Notes under the pieces: generated by a model | Seen by the model: only the letters and a program-made list of their open reading frames with translations | What the model was told of the DNA's origin: nothing | Databases searched by the model: none | Part shown: in pieces, positions 1 to 8,924 of the stretch | How positions within the stretch are numbered: position 1 is the stretch's first letter | Layout: the number at the start of each line of letters is the position of its first letter | Assembly (NCBI GenBank): GCA_021208645.1 | Contig: JAJOJL010000040.1 | Span: forward strand, 1-64,000 | Source: Bacillus sp. (in: firmicutes) | GTDB taxonomy: Bacteria > Bacillota > Bacilli > Bacillales > Salisediminibacteriaceae | Reading direction: 5' to 3' | DNA: 64,000 bases | Made by a program: the position numbers and the translations under genes

Positions 1-438
1 TGCCCGCTTTTTTATTTCTTCATATTCCGTCTCTTCCATTCAGTTCTTGGAGCATTTTTTTTCGTATCTTCAATTGCTTCCTTATTTAATTCTGTAGCAT
101 TTTTCCAACGGTTGATAAACACATTGGAAAATGACTTGTACCAATCATTTTCCGTTTTATATAAATCTTTACGAATTCCCCGTTCCCAAACTCTTTCTAC
201 CATATTGGCTTCTAGTAAGGAACGTATTCCAGTACTCATACTTGTTTTACTCATTCCCAGAGCATTACTCATTTCATCAAGGGTCATGGGCTCTTCTGAG
301 AAAAAAAACTGTTCCATACAACCTTCCTGCTGACGGCGTAATATTATATAAATGAATATTTTTGGCGATTTCTGAAATAAAACGGTCACGTGCCTCTTCC
401 AACTTAACCAATTCAGTACTTAAATCCCCTTTGCACAT
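1..438 (-). pseudogene. GbsR-type (MarR-like) osmoprotectant regulator, frameshifted, cut by window edge
   Basis: This is a winged-helix repressor of the GbsR family, whose members control glycine-betaine uptake or synthesis genes. The ATG at 438-436 is preceded by GAAGGGG. The N-terminus (LEEARDRFISEIA...GRLYG) runs into a run of eight A (301-308) and the frame breaks. Removing one base restores MTLDEMSNALGMSKTSMS and the rest of the recognition-helix region. A second break lies in the eight-T run at 55-62, and probably a third near 30-45, after which the frame continues past base 1 (EYEEIKKRA). As written, only a product ending at base 12 is open. The gene is divergent from opuA, the classic arrangement for its regulator. 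Family assignment is firm; whether the breaks are real or sequencing errors is open. Confidence 0.8.
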
Positions 439-489
439 GGTGGTCATCCCCTTCACTTATTCCTATTATTAATGTTAGCAAAAGTCTTG

Positions 490-588
490 TTTGTTCGGAA
501 AGTCACATTGTAGTGCCCAATCAAGAGTAAATGGAAGTATTTAATAGAATACCACCTGTAATTTGCGTACAGTTTTTTCTGAACAAAC
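490..588. promoter_or_regulatory. Inverted repeat between regulator and opuA (candidate GbsR-type operator)
   Basis: GTTTGTTCGGAAA (490-502) and TTTCTGAACAAAC (576-588) form a 13-bp inverted repeat with one mismatch, about 75 bp apart, in the divergent intergenic region. The position suits repressor looping or two separate half-sites for the neighbouring GbsR-type protein. The binding role is inference. Confidence 0.4.
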
Positions 589-618
589 TTTTCTTACGTT
601 TTATGGGAAATATACCGT

Positions 619-648
619 TTGATAAGGATATACAAAAAAGGATATAGT
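619..648 (+). promoter_or_regulatory. Candidate SigA promoter of opuA
   Basis: TTGATA (619-624) and TATAGT (643-648) are separated by 18 bp, about 100 bp upstream of the opuAA start, downstream of the inverted repeat. The assignment rests on consensus match and position only. Confidence 0.45.
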
Positions 649-746
649 TAAAAAGGTTACTAGTTACAAACTATCAAACATTGATATGCTTCCATCTTAA
701 TAGATTGTTTAGACAATTGAATACGTCTAGAAAGGAAGGTTATTGT

Positions 747-1948
747 ATGACAAAAATTAAAGTGGAAAAGTTAACAAAAGTTTTTGGTAAAAAAACCAAA
801 GCAAGCTTTACAAATGTTAGATAATAATAAATCAAAAGAAGAAATTCTGGCTGCTACAGGATGTACTGTAGGTGTAAATCAAGCATCCTTTGAAGTGGAA
901 GATGGGGAAATTTTCGTTATAATGGGACTCTCAGGAAGTGGTAAATCCACATTAGTACGTTTACTGAACAGGCTGATAGACCCTACAAGTGGTAACGTTT
1001 GGATTGACGGAGAAGACCTTGCAAAAATGAATGATACAGCACTGCGGGAAGTTCGACGCAAAAAAAATGAGTATGGTATTTCAAAAGTTTGGTTTATTTC
1101 CATTTCGAACTGTCTTGCAAAATGTAGAGTATGGTTTAGAAATGCAAGGGATTGAAAAGAAAAACCGAATGGATACAGCAATGGAGTCACTTGAACTGGT
1201 AGGACTAAAAGGATATGAGGACCAATATCCTGAACAACTGTCAGGGGGAATGCAGCAACGTGTTGGTTTAGCTCGTGCATTAGCTAACGACCCAGAGGTC
1301 CTTTTAATGGATGAAGCCTTTTCAGCCCTCGACCCATTAATCCGTAAAGATATGCAGGATGAACTCCTTGACCTGCAAACAACCATGAAAAAGACCATCA
1401 TTTTTATTACCCACGATTTAGATGAAGCGTTAAGAATTGGTGACCGAATTGCCCTCATGAAGGATGGCTCTATTGTGCAAATTGGCACGCCTGAAGAAAT
1501 ATTAGTAAAGCCTGCCAATGATTATGTAGAGAAATTCGTCGAAGATGTCGATCGTTCAAAGGTATTGGCAGCACAGCACATAATGAAGCGGCCTGAAACG
1601 GTGAACATGGAAAAACACGGTCCCCGAGTCGCCTTAGAAAGGATGCGGGAAGTTGGAATATCTAGCATATTCGTGGTTGACAACAACCGTGCCCTGAAGG
1701 GTTACATTACTGCCGATGCAGCGTCTGATGCCATTAAAAATAATATTAAAGATCTTAAACAAATACTGCAAAATGAAATTCCAACGGTACAACGTGATAC
1801 ACCAATGCATGATATTTTCAATATTATTTATGACTCACCTGTACCAGTTGCCGTAGTAGAGAATGAAAAACTGGTAGGAATTATTGTACGAGGTGCAGTT
1901 ATCGGTGCCCTCGCTCAAGATAGTGAGGTGAAACTACAAAATGTTTAA
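747..1948 (+). pseudogene. opuAA: Glycine betaine ABC transporter ATP-binding protein OpuAA, two frameshifts
   Basis: This is the ATPase of the OpuA osmoprotectant importer. The start ATG at 747 follows AGGAAGG. Walker A is GLSGSGKS, the signature LSGGMQQR, Walker B VLLMDEA, and the C-terminus holds two CBS-type regulatory repeats. The frame breaks twice: in a run of seven A (789-795, between FGKK and QALQML) and in a run of eight A (1060-1067, between REVRRKK and MSMVFQKFG). Removing one A at each site gives a continuous product of about 399 residues, close to the Bacillus protein. The stop overlaps the opuAB start by 8 bp, indicating translational coupling. Both breaks are in homopolymers, so sequencing error is the simplest explanation. 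Confidence 0.9.
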
Positions 1949-2795
1949 TAATTTATTAGAATTCATACCTAGAATACAAATTGCCGAAGGTACAAGGTGG
2001 TTTGTCAATTGGTTAACGGATACATTTTCATTTATTTTTTACCCTATAAGACAGCATTTAGGTAGTTTCATGGGGTGGTCAACGGATGTTTTAAGTAGTA
2101 TTCCTGCATTAATAATCATTATCTTAGTTGCCGTACTTGCTTTTTTCATTACAGGGAAAAAGTTTGGCTTAGCAATCTTCTCCGTAATTGGACTTTGGTT
2201 AATTTATAACCAAGGGTTATGGGATCGCCTCATTGAGACATTTACACTTGTCCTAATTGCTAGTCTATTATCTGTAGTAATTGGAGTTCCCTTTGGAATT
2301 TTAATGTCAAAGAGCAAGACAGCAGAGGCAATTATGAAACCTGTACTCGATTTTATGCAGACAATGCCTGCTTTTGTTTACTTAATTCCTGCCGTTGCTT
2401 TCTTCGGGATTGGAATGGTTCCTGGTGTATTTGCATCATTGATTTTTGCCGTTCCTCCAACAGTGCGTTTTACAAATTTGGGGATTCGTCAAGTTCCTAA
2501 AGAACTGGTGGAAGCGTCAGATGCTTTCGGTAGTACACCTACGCAAAAACTATTTAAAGTAGAGTTACCGATGGCAAAAGCAACGATCATGGCTGGTATA
2601 AACCAGACAGTGATGCTTGCCTTATCAATGGTAGTTATTGCATCTATGATTGGAGCACCTGGGCTAGGAAGAGAAGTTGTTTCTGCATTACAGCGTTCCC
2701 AAGTGGGACCTGGTTTTGTGGCAGGTATCAGTATCGTAATACTCGCCATTATTATTGACCGCTTTACGCAAAGCGTTAATACAAAGCAAAATTAG
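1941..2795 (+). CDS. opuAB: Glycine betaine ABC transporter permease OpuAB
   Basis: This is the inner-membrane permease of OpuA, 284 residues, close to the B. subtilis length. The first ~75 residues contain an amphipathic stretch and a first hydrophobic segment. The core holds five or six transmembrane helices with the permease fold of the proline/glycine-betaine (ProW) family. The EAA loop that contacts the ATPase is visible as EASDAFGSTPTQKLFKVE near residue 190. The gene overlaps opuAA by 8 bp and is followed after 69 bp by opuAC, so the three genes form one operon. Nothing in the gene is unusual. Confidence 0.95.
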   Translation: MFNNLLEFIPRIQIAEGTRWFVNWLTDTFSFIFYPIRQHLGSFMGWSTDVLSSIPALIIIILVAVLAFFITGKKFGLAIFSVIGLWLIYNQGLWDRLIETFTLVLIASLLSVVIGVPFGILMSKSKTAEAIMKPVLDFMQTMPAFVYLIPAVAFFGIGMVPGVFASLIFAVPPTVRFTNLGIRQVPKELVEASDAFGSTPTQKLFKVELPMAKATIMAGINQTVMLALSMVVIASMIGAPGLGREVVSALQRSQVGPGFVAGISIVILAIIIDRFTQSVNTKQN

Positions 2796-2864
2796 TTGGT
2801 ATCTTTTCTTTTGAAAAGTTGTCCATAGATTAAATTAAATTCAGAAAAGGGGAGATTTATAGTT

Positions 2865-3746
2865 ATGTTAAAACTTAACTGGAAACGTATTGGTTTAGCA
2901 GCAGTATTATCTTTATCACTATTTGCTGCAGCCTGTGGTTCAGATGGAGCATCCACTGACAGTAAAGAAATTGAATTAGTATATGTGGAGTGGGATTCTG
3001 AGATTGCTTCTACACATGTTATTGGTCAAGTATTAGAAGAGCAAGGCTATGATGTTACATTAACTCCGATTGACAATGCGTTAATGTGGGAAGCGATTGC
3101 TAACGGTGAAGCTGACGGAATGGTTGCAGCTTGGTTACCAGCAACTCACGGACCACTATATGACGAGCATAGCCCGAATTTAGTCGACTTAGGACCTAAC
3201 CTTGAAGGAGCGAAAATCGGTTTAGTCGTTCCATCTTACATGACTATTGACTCTATCGCCGACTTAGATGCATATGCAGATGGACTTAATGAAACAATCA
3301 CAGGTATCGAAGCTGGTGCTGGTGTTGTAGCAGCTGCTGAAGCTGCTGTAGACACTGATTATCCAAACTTAGCTGGTTGGGAAGTACTTCCTTCTTCCAG
3401 CGGTGCCATGGCAACGGCTTTAGGTGAGGCAATTGCTAATGAGGAACCAATCGTTGTAACTGGTTGGACTCCACACTGGAAGTTCGCATCTTATGACCTT
3501 AAGTACTTAGATGACCCTCAAGGTACATTTGGCGATGCAGAACACATTTCTACAATGGTTCGTGAAGGGTTAGAAGAAGAAGATCCAACAGCATTCAGGA
3601 TTTTAGACCAATTCAATTGGACTGCTGCAGATATGGAAGAAGTTATGCTTGAGATCACTGAAGGGGCAACACCTGCTGAAGCTGCTGCTAATTGGATCGA
3701 AGCTAACCAAGACAAAGTAGAAGAGTGGATTGCAGGAATAGAGTAA
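2865..3746 (+). CDS. opuAC: Glycine betaine-binding lipoprotein OpuAC
   Basis: This is the extracellular substrate-binding protein of OpuA, anchored as a lipoprotein. The signal peptide ends in a lipobox with Cys24 (LFAAAC). At 293 residues it equals the B. subtilis protein in length. Aromatic residues of the kind that cage the trimethylammonium group are present (LMWEAI, AAWLPATHG, VTGWTPHW). The start ATG at 2865 follows GGGGAG with 10-bp spacing. The gene is third in the opuA operon and is followed by a strong terminator at 3841. It delivers glycine betaine to OpuAB/AA, a core response to high salt. Confidence 0.95.
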   Translation: MLKLNWKRIGLAAVLSLSLFAAACGSDGASTDSKEIELVYVEWDSEIASTHVIGQVLEEQGYDVTLTPIDNALMWEAIANGEADGMVAAWLPATHGPLYDEHSPNLVDLGPNLEGAKIGLVVPSYMTIDSIADLDAYADGLNETITGIEAGAGVVAAAEAAVDTDYPNLAGWEVLPSSSGAMATALGEAIANEEPIVVTGWTPHWKFASYDLKYLDDPQGTFGDAEHISTMVREGLEEEDPTAFRILDQFNWTAADMEEVMLEITEGATPAEAAANWIEANQDKVEEWIAGIE

Positions 3747-3840
3747 ATTAAAGCATTCTTCTCGAAAAAATAAATACCCGTTCGTTTGAATTTCGGTGTA
3801 AATTCAAACTAGCTCTTACCTTAACAATTGAAAAAACATA

Positions 3841-3880
3841 AAAAGCCGTTGATTTCACACAAGAAATCAACGGCTTTTCT
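3841..3880 (+). terminator. Intrinsic terminator of the opuA operon
   Basis: A perfect 16-bp stem (3841-3856 with 3863-3878) carrying the core AAAAGCCGTTGATTTC closes a 6-nt loop and ends in T-rich DNA, 94 bp after opuAC. Confidence 0.9.
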
Positions 3881-3969
3881 CTTTGGTAGACTACACTTTG
3901 GTATATCTCTGTTAGATTTTCTTGAAATTGTAAGGATAAAAGCCTACCTATCCTTACCAAGGATTGGAT

Positions 3970-4168
3970 TTAAAATAAGCGGAAAATTTCCGTTTAAATT
4001 CTAAATTGAGCTTGTTTTTGGGTATATAAGCGGAGTTTTTTCCGGCTATACAAAGTAAACTCACCCTTTTTTCAATTGCTTAGAGATAATAGGCGGAATT
4101 TCTCCGTCTAATAAAGCTATTTTTAAGGTTATTTTCTAATTAAGGGAAATTTCTCCGTTTATTTAATA
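3970..4168. repeat. Array of four degenerate dyad-symmetric repeats
   Basis: Four imperfect palindromes of the form AAGCGGAnnTTTnTCCGTTTA start near 3977, 4028, 4091 and 4142, spaced 51, 63 and 51 bp. Each can form a short hairpin (GCGGA with TCCG/TCCGT). The array fills the gap between opuAC and the convergent ABC exporter. No coding potential was seen. One of four arrays in the window with about 51-bp spacing but unrelated sequence. Confidence 0.7.
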
Positions 4169-4208
4169 GAATAGGGGCTTAACCTGCTTTTCCAATTCAT
4201 AAGAGCGG

Positions 4209-5033
4209 TCACTTCTGAACCCAAATGCCAGAATCATCATCTATATACATTCCTCTTTTTAATACTGCCCAAGTAACCCTTTTTTTCATGGCTACCCTCT
4301 CGCATTTTCGGAAAACAATCAGCCCGAGAACTAGATAAACGATAGAATTTGCAATTAATATACCATAATCAGACCACGGTAATTGCGTAAGGGTTAAGTT
4401 CTCAATCATTACTGTCCTTACCATATCAACCCCTTTCACAAACGGAGCAAATGTCAGGAAAGGTGCAACAGATATTGGGACGAAAACTAACCCCATAAGG
4501 ACAAATTGAAAAATTTGCAGGAAGGCTTGAATTTGTTTTACAATGATTGCCAACCCTGCAATCATAAAGCTTACACCAGTCATACTTACCATCGTTACTA
4601 GTATAATTGGCACAGTCGTCATTGGATTTAGGTTCAGCCATTGGCCTGAAGTAAGCATGGCTGCAAACAGTAAAATAACCATAATCACCGTTTGGAGAAG
4701 AAATTGAGCGATAATACGGGTCAGCATGATTTTCCACACACCCATTGGGGACATATACAATTGCTCTAGCGTTCCCCGCATCGCTTCCGTTATTATGGCA
4801 AAACCAATGAAATTCATGGTCATCATTGTTAGGCTCCAGAACGCTACACTAACGATGGAGTATTGGACATTCATTTCAAAGCTAGCCGGATCTCCAATGA
4901 ACATAATCCCGAAAAAGGCTCCTAAGAAAATAAAATAGAAGGTTAGTAATAGGGCGATTGTATTGGGTAAGTATCTTTTTAATTCAATATATTCTTTTCG
5001 TATATTTGCATTTAGTAAGTTAAGCCAACGCAT
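4209..5033 (-). CDS. ABC-2 type transporter permease
   Basis: This 274-residue protein has six predicted transmembrane segments (roughly residues 25-47, 58-82, 108-132, 140-165, 170-195 and 225-245), the layout of ABC-2 permeases in drug, lipid or polysaccharide exporters. The motif MRGTLEQLYMSPMGVWKIML, between the second and third segments, is the conserved cytoplasmic coupling region of this family. Its start overlaps the end of the ATPase gene by 14 bp, so the two form a two-gene operon. Substrate cannot be read from the sequence. Confidence 0.85.
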   Translation of the reverse strand: MRWLNLLNANIRKEYIELKRYLPNTIALLLTFYFIFLGAFFGIMFIGDPASFEMNVQYSIVSVAFWSLTMMTMNFIGFAIITEAMRGTLEQLYMSPMGVWKIMLTRIIAQFLLQTVIMVILLFAAMLTSGQWLNLNPMTTVPIILVTMVSMTGVSFMIAGLAIIVKQIQAFLQIFQFVLMGLVFVPISVAPFLTFAPFVKGVDMVRTVMIENLTLTQLPWSDYGILIANSIVYLVLGLIVFRKCERVAMKKRVTWAVLKRGMYIDDDSGIWVQK

Positions 5034-6000
5034 ACTTTCGTTCCCCTTTCACTATTTCCATAAACACCTGCTCAAAGTCAATAGTCGTACGATCTATACT
5101 TTCCACTACCGTTCCTTCTTGTTTAAAGATATCAAACAGTTCATAAATATCCTCGCTGTGTTCCAGATTTACTTCCACTATCGTCTGGTGTGAACTGGCG
5201 TTATATGTGCTTAATGGAAATCTATTAACAAGTTGCTGTTGTTGGGCTTCACTTAATGACTCACCCAATCTGATAGCATAAGCCCTTGTCTCAAACAGCT
5301 TCAGAAGGTTTTCAACTTTTTCATCTACCACTACCGTCCCTTTGTTAATAATTATCGTACGGTGACAGAGCTCTTGTACAACAGGCATATCGTGGGAACT
5401 AATGATGATTGTTCTTTTCTCTTCTTTTACTATATTTCTCAAAATCTCGCGAAGCTCATGACTGATTTCCACATCTAGACCTAATGTTGGTTCATCAAGT
5501 AGGATTACTTCTGTATTGGCTAAAAGAGCTACGGCAATAGCAAGCTTCTGCTGCATTCCGCGGGACAGGCCGTTCACAAGCTCGTTCTCTTTTTCCTTTA
5601 AGCGAAATTGACCTAACAGCTTTTCAACTTGTTCTGCCACTTCTTTTCTGGAATGACCTCTGTTACCAGCAAAGTATTCTAAGTTTTCACGGACAGTCAA
5701 ACGCCAATATAGATTACGATTTCCTTCTAAAACAGCACTAATATGTTTTAATGCCTTCAGTCTTTTCTTTGTTATATCTAGTCCATTAATATGAATGGTA
5801 CCTTCATCTGCCTGTAATAGACCGCAAATCATTTTAATTGTCGAAGTTTTTCCTGCTCCATTTGGCCCAAGTAGTCCTAATACTTCCCCTCGATGAACAT
5901 CAAAGGATACATCATTTACTGCTGTTACAATCTCTTTTGTTTTTCTTTTAGCAAACCGTTTGCTTATTCCCTTAACTTCTATAATTTTTTCCACTGGCAT
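5020..6000 (-). CDS. ABC transporter ATP-binding protein (NatA/DrrA-like)
   Basis: This 326-residue ATPase partners the downstream ABC-2 permease. Walker A is GPNGAGKT (residues 45-52), the signature LSRGMQQ, Walker B VILLDEP, and the H-loop SSHDM. The C-terminal ~90 residues form an extra domain as in DrrA/CcmA-type exporter ATPases. The ATG at 6000 gives MPVEKIIEV. The gene overlaps the permease start, implying coupled translation. Exported substrate unknown; no regulatory site was recognised upstream. Confidence 0.9.
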   Translation of the reverse strand: MPVEKIIEVKGISKRFAKRKTKEIVTAVNDVSFDVHRGEVLGLLGPNGAGKTSTIKMICGLLQADEGTIHINGLDITKKRLKALKHISAVLEGNRNLYWRLTVRENLEYFAGNRGHSRKEVAEQVEKLLGQFRLKEKENELVNGLSRGMQQKLAIAVALLANTEVILLDEPTLGLDVEISHELREILRNIVKEEKRTIIISSHDMPVVQELCHRTIIINKGTVVVDEKVENLLKLFETRAYAIRLGESLSEAQQQQLVNRFPLSTYNASSHQTIVEVNLEHSEDIYELFDIFKQEGTVVESIDRTTIDFEQVFMEIVKGERKYALA

Positions 6001-6255
6001 TTCACCCTCTCCGTTGCAATCCCTTTTTGGGTTAATTAATTGATGTTGAGATTTAATTACTTATCATTATTTTAATGGTGGAAACTCTTTTAGCAAACTA
6101 ACTTGAGGTGGAAATTATCTCAGTCTCCAGTTGGAGAAAGTTTTCCTGCTTAAGGAGGCTTTGGAAATCTTTCTGTTTTACAGTAATATGGAAAAACTTG
6201 GTGAACTTTATGTTATATTAGAAACTAGAAAACAAAATGAACCACGGAGGATACT

Positions 6256-6798
6256 ATGAATATAAAATCTATGACTTCACTTGCCATTAGAATACTAGCT
6301 GTTTATGTTATCGTTCAAGCATTAAAAAACTTGCCTATGTTTGTAAGTTCTTCACAAATGATCGTTCAGTTAAGAGACCCTTTTGCCGTGCACGATGGTC
6401 TGAATCTACCCTTTCTCATAGCTGGATTTGTCCCCTTTTTAGTTTTGTTGGGCGTTGCTCTGTTTTTGTGGATTAAGGCGGAAGCATTCGTAACATTTAT
6501 AGGAAAAAAGACTACCATTTTTCAAGAGGAACTTTCCAATGAACAATTTTCATCAGGTCTCCAGATTACAGCCTTTTCTGTCGTTGGCTTAATCGTTTTA
6601 GTAAATACAGTTCCACAACTTTTTAACGTCATTCCAAGCTGGTTATTAACAAGGGATCAATATGGTATGAATGATCTGGCAAAAACTCAGACAACCATTT
6701 ATACAATCGGATTAATTGTACAAATGGCTATCGGCTTCTATTTGTTTTTTGGATCAAAAGGGTTGGCTGGAATCCTTAAAAAAGTAAGAGACTTATAG
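6256..6798 (+). CDS. Hypothetical integral membrane protein, four TM segments
   Basis: I do not recognise this 180-residue protein. Four hydrophobic segments are visible (about residues 8-28, 51-73, 103-125 and 150-170), with a charged cytoplasmic-looking stretch of about 30 residues between the second and third. The start ATG follows ACGGAGG at ideal spacing, so it is very likely translated. It is followed by another membrane protein gene after 126 bp on the same strand. No catalytic motif was seen. Confidence 0.75.
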   Translation: MNIKSMTSLAIRILAVYVIVQALKNLPMFVSSSQMIVQLRDPFAVHDGLNLPFLIAGFVPFLVLLGVALFLWIKAEAFVTFIGKKTTIFQEELSNEQFSSGLQITAFSVVGLIVLVNTVPQLFNVIPSWLLTRDQYGMNDLAKTQTTIYTIGLIVQMAIGFYLFFGSKGLAGILKKVRDL

Positions 6799-6924
6799 AA
6801 ACATTATAAAAAGCTGCTCCCTCGAAACCTTAAAAAGATTTATACTTTAGTATAATAGGACTTTCCTCCCTAACGTTGTAAGATGATACTAATGTATATA
6901 CAACTTATACGAGGGGGAATGAAG

Positions 6925-7377
6925 GTGAGCGAACAACCGGAAGTTAACAATGAACTGGTGGAAGAAGTTAAAGAGGAACAACAGAAACTAAGTTATTTTC
7001 AGTATGTTAAGCAAATTTTTAAGAACCCAAGTGCCATCTTTAATGAAGATTTTAAAGGGTACGATTTATTCGGAATTATAAACTTAATGGCACTTGCCGT
7101 GTTGCTTTTCGGAAGTATCTTTGTCCAACGGGTGATCATGTTTTCAGGAACAGCGTGGTTTAGTTGGGGATTTTCTGGTGCCGTCAGGCAAAGTATTGCC
7201 TATATGGTCCCTCTGGCCATCGTTCTTTTTCTGTTTCACTGGTACGCCACAAAAGAAGGGAATAAGCAAAAGATTTCTTTTTTCTTTGAAAAAGTTGGTG
7301 CTGCTATTTTAATCCCATGTGTTTTTTTACTCCTGTCTATCCCATTTAACCTTCTGGATATAACAATACATTCCTAG
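6925..7377 (+). CDS. Hypothetical membrane protein (Yip1-like architecture)
   Basis: The GTG at 6925 is chosen because GAGGGGG lies 7 bp upstream; an in-frame ATG at 6919 is too close to that site. The ~150-residue product has an acidic N-terminus (VEEVKEEQQKLSYFQYVKQI), a motif FKNPSAIF, and three or four membrane segments. A short N-terminal region with KNPsaIF followed by several helices recalls Yip1/DUF-type membrane proteins of Bacillus, but this is only a resemblance. Function unknown. Confidence 0.65.
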   Translation: MSEQPEVNNELVEEVKEEQQKLSYFQYVKQIFKNPSAIFNEDFKGYDLFGIINLMALAVLLFGSIFVQRVIMFSGTAWFSWGFSGAVRQSIAYMVPLAIVLFLFHWYATKEGNKQKISFFFEKVGAAILIPCVFLLLSIPFNLLDITIHS

Positions 7378-7386
7378 TTTCGCTCC

Positions 7387-7521
7387 ATGGGTATAACATT
7401 TATTTATATAGGTATTTTTATAGTCTCTTATTTGTTTGTGTCACGTAACAATTTGCAGGTTGCCGCAATCTTTTTAATGGGATATTTCTTCACTTTCAGG
7501 TTAATTAATTTGATTTTATAA
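7387..7521 (+). CDS. Possible small hydrophobic protein (44 aa)
   Basis: A short open frame starts MGITFIYIGIFIVSYLF 9 bp after the preceding stop and is almost entirely hydrophobic, enough for one or two membrane helices. No good ribosome-binding site precedes it, so it would depend on coupling to the upstream gene. It could also be a fragment of a once longer frame. Low confidence. Confidence 0.3.
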   Translation: MGITFIYIGIFIVSYLFVSRNNLQVAAIFLMGYFFTFRLINLIL

Positions 7522-7522
7522 G

Positions 7523-7566
7523 AGTCAGTTCAAAAAGGCCGCTTTTGGGCCTTTTTTAAACTGACT
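7523..7566 (+). terminator. Long hairpin with internal T-run
   Basis: AGTCAGTT (7523-7530) pairs with AACTGACT (7559-7566), and AAAAAGGCC pairs with GGCCTTTTT inside it. The arrangement works as a bidirectional terminator and directly abuts structured element copy A. Confidence 0.7.
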
Positions 7567-7649
7567 GCAATGAGCGTAGCCGTCGCAATCTTTTAAGAGC
7601 TGACAGGAGTGGGTTTCTCCTGTCAGCGAGCGACGAGCGAAGCCATTGC
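7567..7649. repeat. Dispersed structured element, copy A
   Basis: This 83-bp element has nested stems: GCAATG with CATTGC, GTCGC with GCGAC, and an apical hairpin GCTGACAGGAG/CTCCTGTCAGC. Related copies lie at 22176 (B) and 34673 (C). Between copies A and B three stem pairs change on both sides, which supports selection on the fold. It sits between convergent genes right after a hairpin. Confidence 0.8.
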
Positions 7650-7737
7650 CCAAACATCTATTTTAATGCAATATAGAAAGAAGGGTGACGGTGAGGCAAA
7701 AATTCCTCTTGTCACCCATATATATGTTTCGCCAAGA

Positions 7738-8853
7738 TTATCTCTCATTTATCCTTATGGCACCGTTCGTTCCATTTGCTGTAATTTTATACGTCCCTTC
7801 CCCCACTACCGCATCTCCTTGCCGGTTCCTTCTCACTCCATCATACTTCCGATTCCAGACCAAATTCCCATCAACAGATCCATTCGTCGTCTCTCCTTCT
7901 ATAGCGGCAGATGAACCCTCTGGAAATTCAATATCGATTTTTCCATTGGTCGTCGTTACCTCCCAGTTTCCACCGAGCACGTTACTCTTTATTTCTATTG
8001 CACCATTTGTACCACGCAACTCCACTTCTCCCGTCACATTTGAAACCTCAATCTTTCCATTTGTGGAGCGGGCTGCTACATCACCATTAACCTCTTTTAA
8101 AGACAATGCACCGTTTGTGCTTCTGACTTCTAAATTTCCGGAAATCCTTTCTGCTCTTATGTTTCCATTGGTCGTAGTAAATTCTCCGGCCGATGCCATA
8201 TCTTTCACTTCAACGGAACCGTTCACCGTCACTAAGCTTACAAAAACATGTTTCGGTACAGTAATTGTTAAGTTAGCAGATAGGCTGTTGTTCGCAAATA
8301 GAAAGGAGCTAGTAGATTGTTTAATGGAATACTGAAAAGTCTCCCCTTCTTTCACTCGCTTTTGCTTATCTAGCTCCTTAAGAAGGTCTCTTTCATTAGT
8401 ATGATTAGACCTAATTTGTCCCTCAATCGTAACTTCTTCTACATCCTCTCCAATCACAACAATTGAACCATTGGTAAACTCAAGGAGTGCTCTCTCCATC
8501 TCTGATGCATCATACTCTTCATAAATATCCACCGATGTATTCCAGTTGTTGCCGAAGAATGAAATCCCAGTTGCAATCCCAGAATTTTGAAAGGAGAAAA
8601 GACCGCCGCTTAAGAGCATAACAATAAACAGAAGGGTGACTGCTCCCCCGTCAAAGGAAACCTTTTGGTCTTCCTCCTCTCTCATACGCTGTTTGTACAT
8701 GTACTCAGCACCTAATCCAATCAGAACAAACGGCCAGAAATAAGGAAGAACATTCCAAATACTAATATTCATCCAGTTACTAAATAGCCAAACAACACCG
8801 ATAACGACTAAAGAAATGCCCGCAGTCCAACGCCCTACCTTACTTTTTCCCAT
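7738..8853 (-). CDS. DUF4097-type beta-repeat protein with N-terminal membrane domain
   Basis: This 371-residue protein has an N-terminal membrane region with three helices (about residues 9-26, 31-52 and 70-90), like LiaF/LiaI-type and DUF5668 domains. The C-terminal ~240 residues are beta-rich with a TNG motif recurring about every 16-22 residues (for example TTTNGNIRAE, RSTNGALSLKE, RSTNGKIEVS, RGTNGAIEIK), typical of DUF4097. LiaF-like proteins sense or regulate cell-envelope stress; that role here is inference. The ATG at 8853 is preceded by AAGGGGAAGAGG. Stands alone between unrelated genes. Confidence 0.75.
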   Translation of the reverse strand: MGKSKVGRWTAGISLVVIGVVWLFSNWMNISIWNVLPYFWPFVLIGLGAEYMYKQRMREEEDQKVSFDGGAVTLLFIVMLLSGGLFSFQNSGIATGISFFGNNWNTSVDIYEEYDASEMERALLEFTNGSIVVIGEDVEEVTIEGQIRSNHTNERDLLKELDKQKRVKEGETFQYSIKQSTSSFLFANNSLSANLTITVPKHVFVSLVTVNGSVEVKDMASAGEFTTTNGNIRAERISGNLEVRSTNGALSLKEVNGDVAARSTNGKIEVSNVTGEVELRGTNGAIEIKSNVLGGNWEVTTTNGKIDIEFPEGSSAAIEGETTNGSVDGNLVWNRKYDGVRRNRQGDAVVGEGTYKITANGTNGAIRINER

Positions 8854-8924
8854 TTTCCTCTTCCCCTTCTTATTTTTTTCTATATGTTATCGTTAGAAAA
8901 ACACTGTGATGTATATAATTTTAG

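Noticed and set aside
879-1518. Open frames of 130-145 codons on the minus strand within opuAA
   Set aside because: They are antisense to a clear ATPase gene, lack ribosome-binding sites and encode no known motif.
7685-8335. 216-codon plus-strand frame across the DUF4097 gene
   Set aside because: Antisense shadow created by the repeated TNG codon pattern of the minus-strand gene.
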